Positions 7,707 through 15,409 of a stretch of DNA of 64,000 nt are shown in pieces; the first letter of the stretch is position 1, and every line of letters begins with the position of its first letter. Source of the stretch: Lutimonas zeaxanthinifaciens (GTDB taxonomy: Bacteria > Bacteroidota > Bacteroidia > Flavobacteriales > Flavobacteriaceae); assembly GCF_030503675.1 (NCBI RefSeq), contig NZ_CP129964.1, positions 2,294,001 through 2,358,000 on the forward strand, written 5' to 3'. The notes beneath the pieces were generated by a model that saw nothing but the letters and a program-made list of their open reading frames with translations, did not search any database and was not told where the DNA came from. Made by a program: the position numbers and the translations under genes.

Positions 7707-9950
7707 ATGAACAATTCACGAAGGTCGTTTATCAAAATTTCTGCCCTGGGAGCAGGTGGTGTAGCCTTATCTTCTGCCGCTTTTAGTGCAATTCCATTAA
7801 ACGATACAATAAATTCGGGGGTGAGTAAAATCAAACCGTTACCGCTGAGAAGAACAGCTACTTATTGTGAAGTGTGTTTTTGGAAGTGCGCGGCCTGGGC
7901 CTATTCTGACGAATTAGGATCGATTCAAAAAATCATAGGAAATCAAAATGACCCTCATTGTTTCGGTCGTTTGTGTCCCAGAGGAACGGGTGGTGTGGGA
8001 ATGTACAGTGACAAGGATAGATTAAAAAAACCCTTGATACGAACCGAAATCAACGGCAAACAGGAATTTAAAGAGGCAAGCTGGAAAGAGGCACTGAATC
8101 TGGTTGCCGAAAAAATGCAAAATATAAAGGACCAATACGGGCCGGAATCTATGGCACTGATCAAACATGGTTCACCCGGCAGTCATCTCGAACACCTGTT
8201 TAAGGCTTTCGGTTCAGACACCATTGCAGAACCTGCTTACGCACAATGCAGAGGGCCACGAGAAACAGGATTTGGGCTGACTTTTGGTTCCTGGGTTGGT
8301 TCACCCGAACCCACTGATATCAGGGATACAAAATGCCTGGTACTCATAGGTTCTCATTTAGGTGAAAATATGCATAACAGTCAGGTTCAGGAAATGTCAG
8401 ATGCCATTGACAACGGTGCACAGATCATTACGGTAGATCCAAGGTTTTCAACGGTTGCTAGTAAATCTCAGTATTGGTTGCCCATCAAACCCTCAACAGA
8501 CATTGCTCTTTTACTTTCCTGGATGCATGTTTTAATCTATGAAGACCTTTATAATAAGGAATATGTTGAAAAATATGGACACGGGTTTGAAGCACTTAAA
8601 AAACATGTTAAACCTTTCAGCCCCGAATGGGCCTATGGTATCACCACTATAAAACCTGATCAGATCAGGAAAACGGCAAGAACAATGGCTTCAGCTGCAC
8701 CTTCAACGATTGTTCATCCCGGCAGGCACGTTACCTGGTACGGGGATGATTCTCAAAGAGCAAGAGCCGTTGCCATCCTGAATGGCCTCTTAGGGTCATG
8801 GGGAAACAGAGGCGGTTTTTATTTTAAAGAAAAAATCAAAATTCCCAAATACCCACATCCGGAATACCCACACCCAAAATGGGGCTGGAAAGAGATCGGA
8901 GAAAAATTTCCATTTGCGGAAATGGGAAATACAACCGAAGTTATCAAAGCCTCTATAGCGTCTGAGGACCAAAAATATCCAATCAAAGGTTGGTTTGTGG
9001 CGGGAACGAACCTGGTGGCCTCAGTTCCTCAAAAGAATCTTATTGAAAAAGCAGCCGAATCACTCGATTTTATTGTTGTGATGGATACAATGCCCATGGA
9101 AATTACGGGCTACGCGGATGTCATACTCCCGGAATGCACCTATCTGGAGCGCTATGACGGATTACGATCCTCTCCCAACAGAGAGCCTTCAGTTGCTCTG
9201 AGAGCACCCGCCGTTGAGCCCCTATATAACACGAAACCTGCCTGGTGGATGGCGAAAGAACTGGGAAATCGTCTCGGATTGTCAGCTTATTTTGACTATG
9301 AAACCATTGAGGAAGTACTGGACTGGCAACTCAAGCAGATTGGCAGCTCGCTTGAAGAGATGAAAAAAATCGGTGTCAAAAACTTTAAGAGAAAATCAGG
9401 ACCTCTTTATCTGCAAAAAGGGAAACCCTATGAATTCCCTACCCAATCCGGTAAAATCGAATTCTATTCAGATGAACTGGCCAGTTTGGGACTTGATCCA
9501 ATGCCGGTATATACTCCTCATGAAACCCCGAACCGGGGATATTACAGACTAAACTATGGAAGGTCTCCGATGCACACCTTCAGCAGGACCATAAATAATC
9601 CAAATCTTAGCGATTTAACCGATGAAAATACACTTTGGGTGAATCCTAAGGTTGCAAGAATAGAAAATCTGAAAAAAGGCCAGGAAGTATGGCTCGAAAA
9701 TCAGGATGGAAAGGTATCACAGTTTCCAATTAAAGTCCGGGTTACAGAAAGAATTCGATGGGACTCCGTTTATATGTACCATGGTTTTGGCCACAATAAT
9801 AAAAAATTATCCAGGGCCCACGGAAAAGGAATCAGTGATACAGATATGATTACAAGAATCAAGGTTGACCCGTTAATGGGCGGGACAGGTATGAGAGGTA
9901 ATTTTGTAAAAATACATATTGAAAACCCGGCTAAAGAAGTAATGATATGA
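7707..9950 (+). CDS. Periplasmic molybdopterin oxidoreductase, PsrA/PhsA type catalytic subunit
   Basis: This is a DMSO-reductase family catalytic subunit with 747 residues, the size of polysulfide/thiosulfate reductase PsrA/PhsA. A Tat signal (SRRSFIK followed by a hydrophobic stretch) sends it folded to the periplasm. The FeS cluster ligands are C54, C57, C61 and C90 (in LCPRG). C181 in YAQCRGPRE lies where the Mo-ligating Cys of PsrA is expected. MGD-binding segments and a C-terminal beta-domain with GFGHNNKKLSRAHGKG follow. It heads a run of seven tightly spaced genes and overlaps the FeS subunit gene by 4 bp (ATGA). Substrate candidates are polysulfide, thiosulfate, tetrathionate or sulfite; the direction of electron flow is not decided by sequence. 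No selenocysteine codon is present, and the sulfur-gene context argues against formate or nitrate. Confidence 0.88.
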   Translation: MNNSRRSFIKISALGAGGVALSSAAFSAIPLNDTINSGVSKIKPLPLRRTATYCEVCFWKCAAWAYSDELGSIQKIIGNQNDPHCFGRLCPRGTGGVGMYSDKDRLKKPLIRTEINGKQEFKEASWKEALNLVAEKMQNIKDQYGPESMALIKHGSPGSHLEHLFKAFGSDTIAEPAYAQCRGPRETGFGLTFGSWVGSPEPTDIRDTKCLVLIGSHLGENMHNSQVQEMSDAIDNGAQIITVDPRFSTVASKSQYWLPIKPSTDIALLLSWMHVLIYEDLYNKEYVEKYGHGFEALKKHVKPFSPEWAYGITTIKPDQIRKTARTMASAAPSTIVHPGRHVTWYGDDSQRARAVAILNGLLGSWGNRGGFYFKEKIKIPKYPHPEYPHPKWGWKEIGEKFPFAEMGNTTEVIKASIASEDQKYPIKGWFVAGTNLVASVPQKNLIEKAAESLDFIVVMDTMPMEITGYADVILPECTYLERYDGLRSSPNREPSVALRAPAVEPLYNTKPAWWMAKELGNRLGLSAYFDYETIEEVLDWQLKQIGSSLEEMKKIGVKNFKRKSGPLYLQKGKPYEFPTQSGKIEFYSDELASLGLDPMPVYTPHETPNRGYYRLNYGRSPMHTFSRTINNPNLSDLTDENTLWVNPKVARIENLKKGQEVWLENQDGKVSQFPIKVRVTERIRWDSVYMYHGFGHNNKKLSRAHGKGISDTDMITRIKVDPLMGGTGMRGNFVKIHIENPAKEVMI

Positions 9951-10480
9951 AATATGCAATGGTCATAGACACATTAAAATGTGTGGGTTGCAGCGATTGC
10001 GTCGTTGCATGTCAAACGGAAAACAAGGTTCCTGTTGGGTATTGCCGCGACTGGGTTACAGAATCCGTAAACGGAAGTTATCCTCAGCTCAATTTAGAGC
10101 TCAAATCTGAAAGATGTAATCAATGTGACAATGCTCCTTGTGTTCGTTGTTGTCCAACCGGTGCCAGTCATAAAGCAGAGGGAGGAATAATTTTAGTTAC
10201 AGCTGATGAATGCATTGGCTGTGGTGCATGTATCGCTTCCTGTCCTTATGATGCCAGATTCCAGCACCCTGATGGATATGTTGATAAATGCACTTTTTGT
10301 GCTCACCGGCTCAAAGAAGGCCAGCTTCCTGCCTGTGTTTCTGTCTGTCCTACCAAGTGTATGTACTTTGGAGATATTGAAGATCCTACAAGTAAGGTGT
10401 CACACCTTCTTAAGTCCAGGAAATATAAAGTTCTCGCCCCCGAAGCCGGAACTAAACCGAATGTTTATTATCTAATCTGA
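9947..10480 (+). CDS. Four-cluster ferredoxin subunit of the molybdoenzyme (PsrB type)
   Basis: The electron-transfer subunit, 177 residues, with four cysteine groups that would hold four [4Fe-4S] clusters: CVGCSDCVVAC, CNQCDNAPCVRCCP, CIGCGACIASCP and CTFC...CVSVCPTKC. It has no signal peptide, so it would leave the cytosol together with the Tat-targeted catalytic subunit. It should carry electrons between that subunit and the NrfD membrane subunit. It overlaps the catalytic gene by 4 bp and is 11 bp before the nrfD-type gene, which is the classic A-B-C order of this enzyme class. Confidence 0.93.
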   Translation: MKYAMVIDTLKCVGCSDCVVACQTENKVPVGYCRDWVTESVNGSYPQLNLELKSERCNQCDNAPCVRCCPTGASHKAEGGIILVTADECIGCGACIASCPYDARFQHPDGYVDKCTFCAHRLKEGQLPACVSVCPTKCMYFGDIEDPTSKVSHLLKSRKYKVLAPEAGTKPNVYYLI

Positions 10481-10491
10481 TACCTTGAATC

Positions 10492-11433
10492 ATGCAAGAA
10501 GAACTTTTCATAAGCGGAAGAAATATACCTAAGATAGATCCATCTCTTGAGGTCTGGCATTTTCCGATATCCCTCTATCTATTTTTAGGCGGCATGGCAG
10601 CCGGAATCATTTTCTTTGCTTCGCTTTTTACAATCCTTGGAAAAGAAAACAAAGTGCAAACAGCCATAAAACCCGCTATGATCATCGTGCTATTTGCTCT
10701 AAGTATCGGATTAATTGCATTATTTTATGACCTTACCCATAAACTATATGTTTGGAGGCTATATACAACCATAAGAGTTGAATCCCCTATGTCCTGGGGG
10801 GCCTGGGTACTTTTGTTTGTCACAGTCGCCAGCTTCTTATGGGTATTCAGCTATTTTTCCGAATTGTTCCCAAAGTGGTCCATCAAAACGGGTTGGCTTA
10901 AAAGTTTTGAACGCTACCTGATCAATCACAGAAAACAACTGGCGATCATACTGTTGCCTCTTTCTATAATTCTGGGAATCTACACGGGGATACTGCTGTC
11001 TGCATTTAATGCAAGGCCTTTATGGAATAATGCCATTTTAGGGCCTTTGTTTCTTGTTTCGGGCTTGTCAACCGGAGCTGCCTGTATCATTTTATTCTCC
11101 CGAGATCATATTGAAAGAAAGCTGTTCAGTAAAATAGACCTTGCTTTAATCATTATTGAACTTGCCCTTATTGCTCATATGCTAATGGGAATGTATGCCG
11201 GTTCAGCAGTTCAACTCGAAGCCCTGGACATCCTTATCAGAGGAGAATATACTGTGATGTTCTTTGTTTTTGTCATCATTCTGGGTCTGATTTTTCCTGC
11301 CCTGCTGGAAAGTATTGAATTATTAGGTTTTAAAGTTCCTGTGGTCATTCCCGCTTTGTTAATCCTTATTGGAGGATTACTTTTCAGAATGGTCATGATC
11401 GAAGCCGGACAGTTAACGAGATATTTATATTAA
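10492..11433 (+). CDS. nrfD: NrfD/PsrC-type membrane subunit
   Basis: An integral membrane protein of 313 residues with about eight or nine hydrophobic segments, of the NrfD/PsrC family, which anchors the enzyme and exchanges electrons with the quinone pool. Typical family features are the N-terminal WHFPISLYLFLGGMAAGIIFF and later GLSTGAACIILFS. It follows the FeS subunit by 11 bp and precedes the first YeeE/YedE gene by 3 bp. Family members either reduce a periplasmic substrate with quinol or feed electrons to quinone, so this subunit does not fix the direction. Confidence 0.92.
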   Translation: MQEELFISGRNIPKIDPSLEVWHFPISLYLFLGGMAAGIIFFASLFTILGKENKVQTAIKPAMIIVLFALSIGLIALFYDLTHKLYVWRLYTTIRVESPMSWGAWVLLFVTVASFLWVFSYFSELFPKWSIKTGWLKSFERYLINHRKQLAIILLPLSIILGIYTGILLSAFNARPLWNNAILGPLFLVSGLSTGAACIILFSRDHIERKLFSKIDLALIIIELALIAHMLMGMYAGSAVQLEALDILIRGEYTVMFFVFVIILGLIFPALLESIELLGFKVPVVIPALLILIGGLLFRMVMIEAGQLTRYLY

Positions 11434-11436
11434 GCC

Positions 11437-11967
11437 ATGAAGAAAGCAGAAAATCAAAATCGACATATATACTGGAACCCCTATTTTGGAGGCTTTCTCT
11501 TAGGACTGCTTATCCTCTTCACCTTTTATATTACAGGGCGAGGGCTCGGGGCCAGCGGAGCACTTAAAAGCAGTGTAGTTACCGTTGTAAACCAGGTTTC
11601 ACCGGAACATAGTGAAACTAATGCTTATTACAGTAAGTTTCTTAAAGACTCGAACTCCCCAATGAATAATTGGCTTGTCTTTGAGGCACTTGGTGTTATC
11701 CTCGGAGCTTTTCTGTCAGGGGCGCTTACGGGAAGGATTCAATGGCAGACTCAGCATTCTCCTAAAATAACAGCAAGAAGACGCCTTGTATTTGCTTTGA
11801 TAGGAGGATTACTCTTCGGATTTGGAGCACAAATTGCAAGAGGATGCACAAGTGGTGCCGCATTGAGCGGTATTTCAATGATGGCTACCGCAGGATTTAT
11901 CAGTATGCTAACCATCTTCGGAACCGGATATCTTGTAGCATATTTTTTTAGAAAAAACTGGATTTAA
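11437..11967 (+). CDS. YeeE/YedE family thiosulfate/sulfur transporter, first half-size subunit
   Basis: A 176-residue membrane protein of the YeeE/YedE (TsuA, DUF395) family. The studied member TsuA imports thiosulfate through a pore lined by conserved cysteines. This protein carries the family signature GFGAQIARGCTSGAALSG, with the Cys in the membrane half-helix, and four or so hydrophobic segments. It has half the length of TsuA; the next gene encodes the complementary half. It is co-transcribed with the molybdoenzyme genes. A periplasmic loop of about 40 residues after the first membrane segment (SSVVTVVNQVSPEH onward) is larger than usual from memory. Expected role: moving a sulfur compound across the inner membrane. 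Confidence 0.85.
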   Translation: MKKAENQNRHIYWNPYFGGFLLGLLILFTFYITGRGLGASGALKSSVVTVVNQVSPEHSETNAYYSKFLKDSNSPMNNWLVFEALGVILGAFLSGALTGRIQWQTQHSPKITARRRLVFALIGGLLFGFGAQIARGCTSGAALSGISMMATAGFISMLTIFGTGYLVAYFFRKNWI

Positions 11968-11984
11968 TTTAAAAAAACGAAAAC

Positions 11985-12575
11985 ATGGGACCACTTATTC
12001 CAAATGAAATAATACCGGTTGAATGGAATTTTGTATTGGCGATTTTGATAGGAATGGCTTTTGGGTATATCATGGAAGCTTCGGGGTTTTCTTCTTCAAG
12101 AAAACTAGTTGGAGTTTTTTACGGTTATGATTTTGCTGTTCTAAAGGTATTTTTAACTGCCTGTCTTGTTTCTTTGATTGGCCTGAGTTACATGAATTAT
12201 CTCAATTGGGTAGATCTGGATCAACTCTTTGTACAACCTACCTATTTGTGGGCGGCACTAATTGGTGGTGTTATAATGGGAGTCGGGTTTCTGGCTGGTG
12301 GATTCTGTCCGGGAACAAGCCTCTGTGCCGTTGGAATAGGAAAAATTGACGGAATTGCCTTCACCATAGGACTCTTCATAGGCATCATGATATTCTCTGA
12401 ATTATTTGAATGGATCGAACCTATTTATGAAGATTATAATCTGGGACACGTTACCCTGGACGAAACCATTGGAATATCAAGGGAGATCATAATTTTCGTG
12501 TTTACGATTCTGGCAATTCTTGCCTTTGCTGTTTCAGATCGTATACGAAAACGCACAAAGAAAATATTTTACTAA
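11985..12575 (+). CDS. YeeE/YedE family thiosulfate/sulfur transporter, second half-size subunit
   Basis: A second YeeE/YedE protein, 196 residues, beginning with a hydrophobic segment and the family motif EASGFSSSRKLVGVFYGYDF. It contains LAGGFCPGTSLCAVGIGKIDG, whose first Cys matches the pore Cys of the other half; a second Cys follows six residues later. It lies 17 bp after the first half. Together the two would give the pseudo-symmetric pore that TsuA forms in one chain. The adjacent rhodanese-fold proteins suggest that the transported group is sulfane sulfur or thiosulfate. Confidence 0.85.
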   Translation: MGPLIPNEIIPVEWNFVLAILIGMAFGYIMEASGFSSSRKLVGVFYGYDFAVLKVFLTACLVSLIGLSYMNYLNWVDLDQLFVQPTYLWAALIGGVIMGVGFLAGGFCPGTSLCAVGIGKIDGIAFTIGLFIGIMIFSELFEWIEPIYEDYNLGHVTLDETIGISREIIIFVFTILAILAFAVSDRIRKRTKKIFY

Positions 12576-12586
12576 AACAATACAGT

Positions 12587-13255
12587 ATGTCCGCCAGATT
12601 CAAAACAAAAAGAATACTCGTAAAAAGAAGTTATCAATTTCTTGCCGTCCTTTTAATAATTCTATCCGGCGGTCTTCTTCTACTTCCGGAAATTCAAAAA
12701 CATGAGGGACTAAGTCCGGAATACTATGTTAAAAATATGTTGAGTACCGAGCGGTATATCAGTACAGATGAACTTGCTGACAGAATAATCAATGAAGACC
12801 CTGCCCTGCTTATCATTGATACAAGAACCACTGAAGAATTCAAAAAGTTCAGTCTTCCAAATGCTATCAACATACCTGTTTCAGAGATTTTCAATCCGGG
12901 AAACAATCTTTATCTGGATCAGGAAGTATATGATATCGTATTGTATTCCAATGATCATTTCTTTGCCGAGGAAGTATGGATGCTCGGCAACAGACTAGGG
13001 TATCAAAGATTATATGTACTTCAGGGAGGATTAAATGCCTGGTTCAATACCATCATTAAACCTACCTATCCTGATCAGACCATGTCGAATGAAGAATTTG
13101 AAAGGTACAACTTTCGAAAAGCAGCGGGTAAATATTTTGGTGTTGCCACAGATACCATTGAGATCATTACAGAGGTTAAAATAGCTCCAACACCAAAAAA
13201 GAAGGTGGTTCCCAAGCCAAAGAAAAAGAAACGTATGCCGGAAGGCGGATGTTAA
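12587..13255 (+). CDS. Membrane-anchored rhodanese-fold protein without catalytic Cys, with GGC tail (copy 1)
   Basis: A 222-residue protein. Residues about 15-35 form one hydrophobic anchor, so the rest should be periplasmic. A single rhodanese domain follows (LLIIDTRTTEEF, LPNAINIPVSEIF, LQGGLNAWF). At the active-site loop, where family members have C-x4-R/G, the sequence is DIVLYSNDHFFAEE: Ser stands where the Cys should be, so sulfur transfer by the usual mechanism is not expected. The last 35 or so residues are a Pro/Lys-rich linker ending in KKKKRMPEGGC, and the terminal Cys is the only Cys in the protein. The tail recurs in the next gene. Possible role: a sulfur-carrying arm or a partner-docking domain for the neighbouring transporter or molybdoenzyme. 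Confidence 0.82.
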   Translation: MSARFKTKRILVKRSYQFLAVLLIILSGGLLLLPEIQKHEGLSPEYYVKNMLSTERYISTDELADRIINEDPALLIIDTRTTEEFKKFSLPNAINIPVSEIFNPGNNLYLDQEVYDIVLYSNDHFFAEEVWMLGNRLGYQRLYVLQGGLNAWFNTIIKPTYPDQTMSNEEFERYNFRKAAGKYFGVATDTIEIITEVKIAPTPKKKVVPKPKKKKRMPEGGC

Positions 13256-13303
13256 TATCATATAAATATGAATTCAATATTGAGAACAATCGAATAGAAG
13301 ATT

Positions 13304-13930
13304 ATGAAAGAATTAGAAAAAACCAGGAGAATATCAATATCTGCCATTCTTTTTTTGCTGGTCATTGTCATTGGTTTTATTACCCTCAAAAAGCCAGAAA
13401 CCTTTTTTACCAAGGATTCCGAACATACCCTTCAGTTCCTGAAGAACCATAACCATGTTATTAGTGCCGATTCGATTTCATCAATGGAACCTGGCACCTT
13501 TGTCTTGATTGATACCCGAAGTAATTTTGAATTCTCAAAAGGCCATATGGCACATGCAGTGAATATTCCTCAAAATCAACTTTTGAAAAAAGAACAACAT
13601 GATGTTTTCAACAGTGCGCTCGCAAATAATAAACGCATCATTATTTACAACGAAACCCCCGAGATGGCAAATAATTCATGCCTGCTGCTATATCAACTTG
13701 GTTTTGAGAATATAAATCTATTGGCTGTTAATACCTACTACCACGACGAAACCTTTAAAATTGTCGATAAATCCGTTGAAAAACCCTTGTACGATTATGC
13801 GCAGACCATGAAAGAAGCCAAGGTCCCGCCGGTAAAAAAAATAACCATCGAACAAAAAACTTTACCTCAAAAGAAAAAAGTTGTTACAAAACCGAAAAAG
13901 AAAAAGAAAATGCCTGAAGGAGGATGCTAA
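13304..13930 (+). CDS. Membrane-anchored rhodanese-fold protein without catalytic Cys, with GGC tail (copy 2)
   Basis: A 208-residue paralog of the preceding protein with the same plan. There is an N-terminal anchor (about residues 9-25), one rhodanese domain (FVLIDTRSNFEFSKGHMAHAVNIPQ) and a Lys/Pro linker ending in KKKKKMPEGGC. The active-site loop reads IIIYNETPEMANNSC, so the catalytic Cys is replaced by Asn, although another Cys lies eight residues later. Overall identity to copy 1 looks modest, while the tail is nearly identical, which indicates selection on the tail. It is the last gene of the molybdoenzyme operon and is followed by a strong terminator. Confidence 0.82.
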   Translation: MKELEKTRRISISAILFLLVIVIGFITLKKPETFFTKDSEHTLQFLKNHNHVISADSISSMEPGTFVLIDTRSNFEFSKGHMAHAVNIPQNQLLKKEQHDVFNSALANNKRIIIYNETPEMANNSCLLLYQLGFENINLLAVNTYYHDETFKIVDKSVEKPLYDYAQTMKEAKVPPVKKITIEQKTLPQKKKVVTKPKKKKKMPEGGC

Positions 13931-13969
13931 AATGCTATTCCTTCAGTCAAGTTAGTTGATTGTTTTGTT

Positions 13970-14000
13970 AAATGCCTTGCTTAAAGCAAGGCATTTTTTT
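13970..14000 (+). terminator. Rho-independent terminator of the molybdoenzyme operon
   Basis: An 11-bp perfect stem (13970-13980 with 13986-13996) with loop ttaaa runs into a stretch of seven T. Confidence 0.92.
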
Positions 14001-14282
14001 GGTAAATTTTTTAAAAAAAATAAGCTCATCTGACGCTTTTGGACGCAATTTTCCAGGCTTAAAAACCCGTGGAGCAATCACTATGTAAAAGAAATGACCT
14101 GCTTATGGAAGGGGATCAATAACCGAAATGAGGCCATTCACTCAAAATTTCAAAAAATACAACGTAATAACTTGATTATCTGTAATTTAATAAATGTTCT
14201 GAGAGAATTTTAAAAGGTTACCAATGTTTCTTCCTTATGTAACCTATGCTACTGAGCAAACTCATTCTGTATTAACATTTCA

Positions 14283-14325
14283 TGAGAAAAATCATGTAAA
14301 TACACTTCCTCCAAAATTATTTTTA
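14283..14325 (+). promoter_or_regulatory. Crp/Fnr-type box plus minus-7 element of the tandem-rhodanese operon
   Basis: TGAGAAAAATCA (14283-14294) is TGA-N6-TCA, extended to CATGA-N6-TCATG at 14281-14296. TATTTTTA (14318-14325, TAnnTTTA) starts exactly 29.5 bp after the palindrome centre. Confidence 0.6.
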
Positions 14326-14371
14326 GCACAAGTATAAACAGATAAATATTTGAATTTTAAAATTTTACATC

Positions 14372-15373
14372 ATGAGAAAACTATCATTTATTCTCGTAAT
14401 TATGCTTTTACCTGTCTCGATTCTACTTACAGGGTTTAAAGCGACCAATAGCAATTCCCGAACTGAAATTAATCCCCCTGGTGAATTTGAAACCTTGTTG
14501 AATTATCTAGAATCCAACAGGCCATTCATCAATACCGAGGCCGCACCTGCCCTGATTTCGGCTGATGAGGTTAAAAAAAATCTCAAAAATCCGAAATATC
14601 AAATTATCGATATCCGAAGTGAAAGCTGGTTTGAATATGGCCATGTAAAGAATGCCGTAAACGTTCATCCATCTCAACTTTTGAATCATTTTGAAAACAG
14701 TATAGTTCCTACCGATTTCGACAAAATCATACTCGTTTGTTATTCAGGGCAGTCTGCGGCTTATTTTACAAGTTTACTGAGAATTGCCGGATATGAAAAT
14801 GTGTATAGCATGAATTGGGGAATGAGCTCCTGGAGAGTTGACTTTGCCGAAAACTCCTGGTTAAAAAACACTTCGGATCAGTATATTTCAAAACTGGAAA
14901 CCATCGAAAATGAAAAAACTGTAAAAGCTTCAAAGCCTTCAATTAATACCGCAAAAACGGAAGGTGAAAAGATTTTAAGGGATCGTCTTCAAAAAGCTTT
15001 TGAAACACCTTACAAAGAGTACATCGTAAAATCAAGTGATGTGTTTGAAAATCCTGGGAACTATTATGTAGTTGATTATACAGGTTTTGAAAGCTATAGA
15101 AAGGGTCACATTCCTTCTGCGGTTCAATACGACCCACAGGGATCATTGAGCTCATCAAAAGATCTATTTACACTTCCTACTGACAAGAGAATATTGGTAT
15201 ATGGTTCAACAGGACAGGAAACGGCCTATGTAGTCGCTTATTTAAATGTCTTGGGTTATGACGCTGGAAACCTTGCGTATGGAGCCAACAGTTTTATGCA
15301 CAAATCCTTAAAAGAAAGCAATCGGGAAGCTTTCACCAAAAAACAAGTGAACATGTACCCGGTAATTGAATAA
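14372..15373 (+). CDS. Exported tandem-rhodanese protein, one active and one Cys-less domain
   Basis: A 333-residue protein with an N-terminal signal peptide or anchor (residues about 1-22). Two rhodanese domains follow. Domain 1 (about 70-165) has YQIIDIRSESWFEYGHVKNAVNV and an active-site loop VCYSGQSAA with Cys123. Domain 2 (about 215-315) keeps the fold (VVDYTGFESYRKGHIPSAVQY) but its loop is VYGSTGQETA, without Cys. This resembles two-domain thiosulfate sulfurtransferases, except that there the C-terminal domain is the active one. It shares the CY(S/T)GQ(S/T)A loop and a WGMSxW segment with the next protein, so the two are paralogs. First gene of a three-gene unit with a second rhodanese and a porin. 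Expected role: sulfane-sulfur transfer in the periplasm. Confidence 0.85.
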   Translation: MRKLSFILVIMLLPVSILLTGFKATNSNSRTEINPPGEFETLLNYLESNRPFINTEAAPALISADEVKKNLKNPKYQIIDIRSESWFEYGHVKNAVNVHPSQLLNHFENSIVPTDFDKIILVCYSGQSAAYFTSLLRIAGYENVYSMNWGMSSWRVDFAENSWLKNTSDQYISKLETIENEKTVKASKPSINTAKTEGEKILRDRLQKAFETPYKEYIVKSSDVFENPGNYYVVDYTGFESYRKGHIPSAVQYDPQGSLSSSKDLFTLPTDKRILVYGSTGQETAYVVAYLNVLGYDAGNLAYGANSFMHKSLKESNREAFTKKQVNMYPVIE

Positions 15374-15409
15374 GAATAACTCAAAACACCATCTTTAAAT
15401 AAAAAAATT

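Larger units (their letters stand above)
13931..14371. other. 441-bp intergenic region between two sulfur operons
   Basis: It holds the terminator at 13970-14000, an unassigned 59-codon open stretch (14034-14213, plus strand, no good start) that may be a decayed gene end, a TGAG-N4-CTCA inverted repeat (14253-14264), and the Crp/Fnr-type box and minus-7 element of the downstream operon (14283-14325). Confidence 0.6.

Noticed and set aside
7556-7786. A 76-codon plus-strand frame across the cytochrome/molybdoenzyme spacer
   Set aside because: It covers the palindromes and runs into the molybdoenzyme gene in another frame; no protein-like features.
7707-9950. Formate dehydrogenase or nitrate reductase for the molybdoenzyme
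   Set aside because: No in-frame UGA for selenocysteine, a PsrA/PhsA-like size, a Cys at the likely Mo position, and sulfur genes all around.
14253-14264. TGAG-N4-CTCA inverted repeat as a further regulator box
   Set aside because: It has the right geometry but the wrong bases and does not sit at the 29.5-bp spacing; the box at 14283-14294 does.
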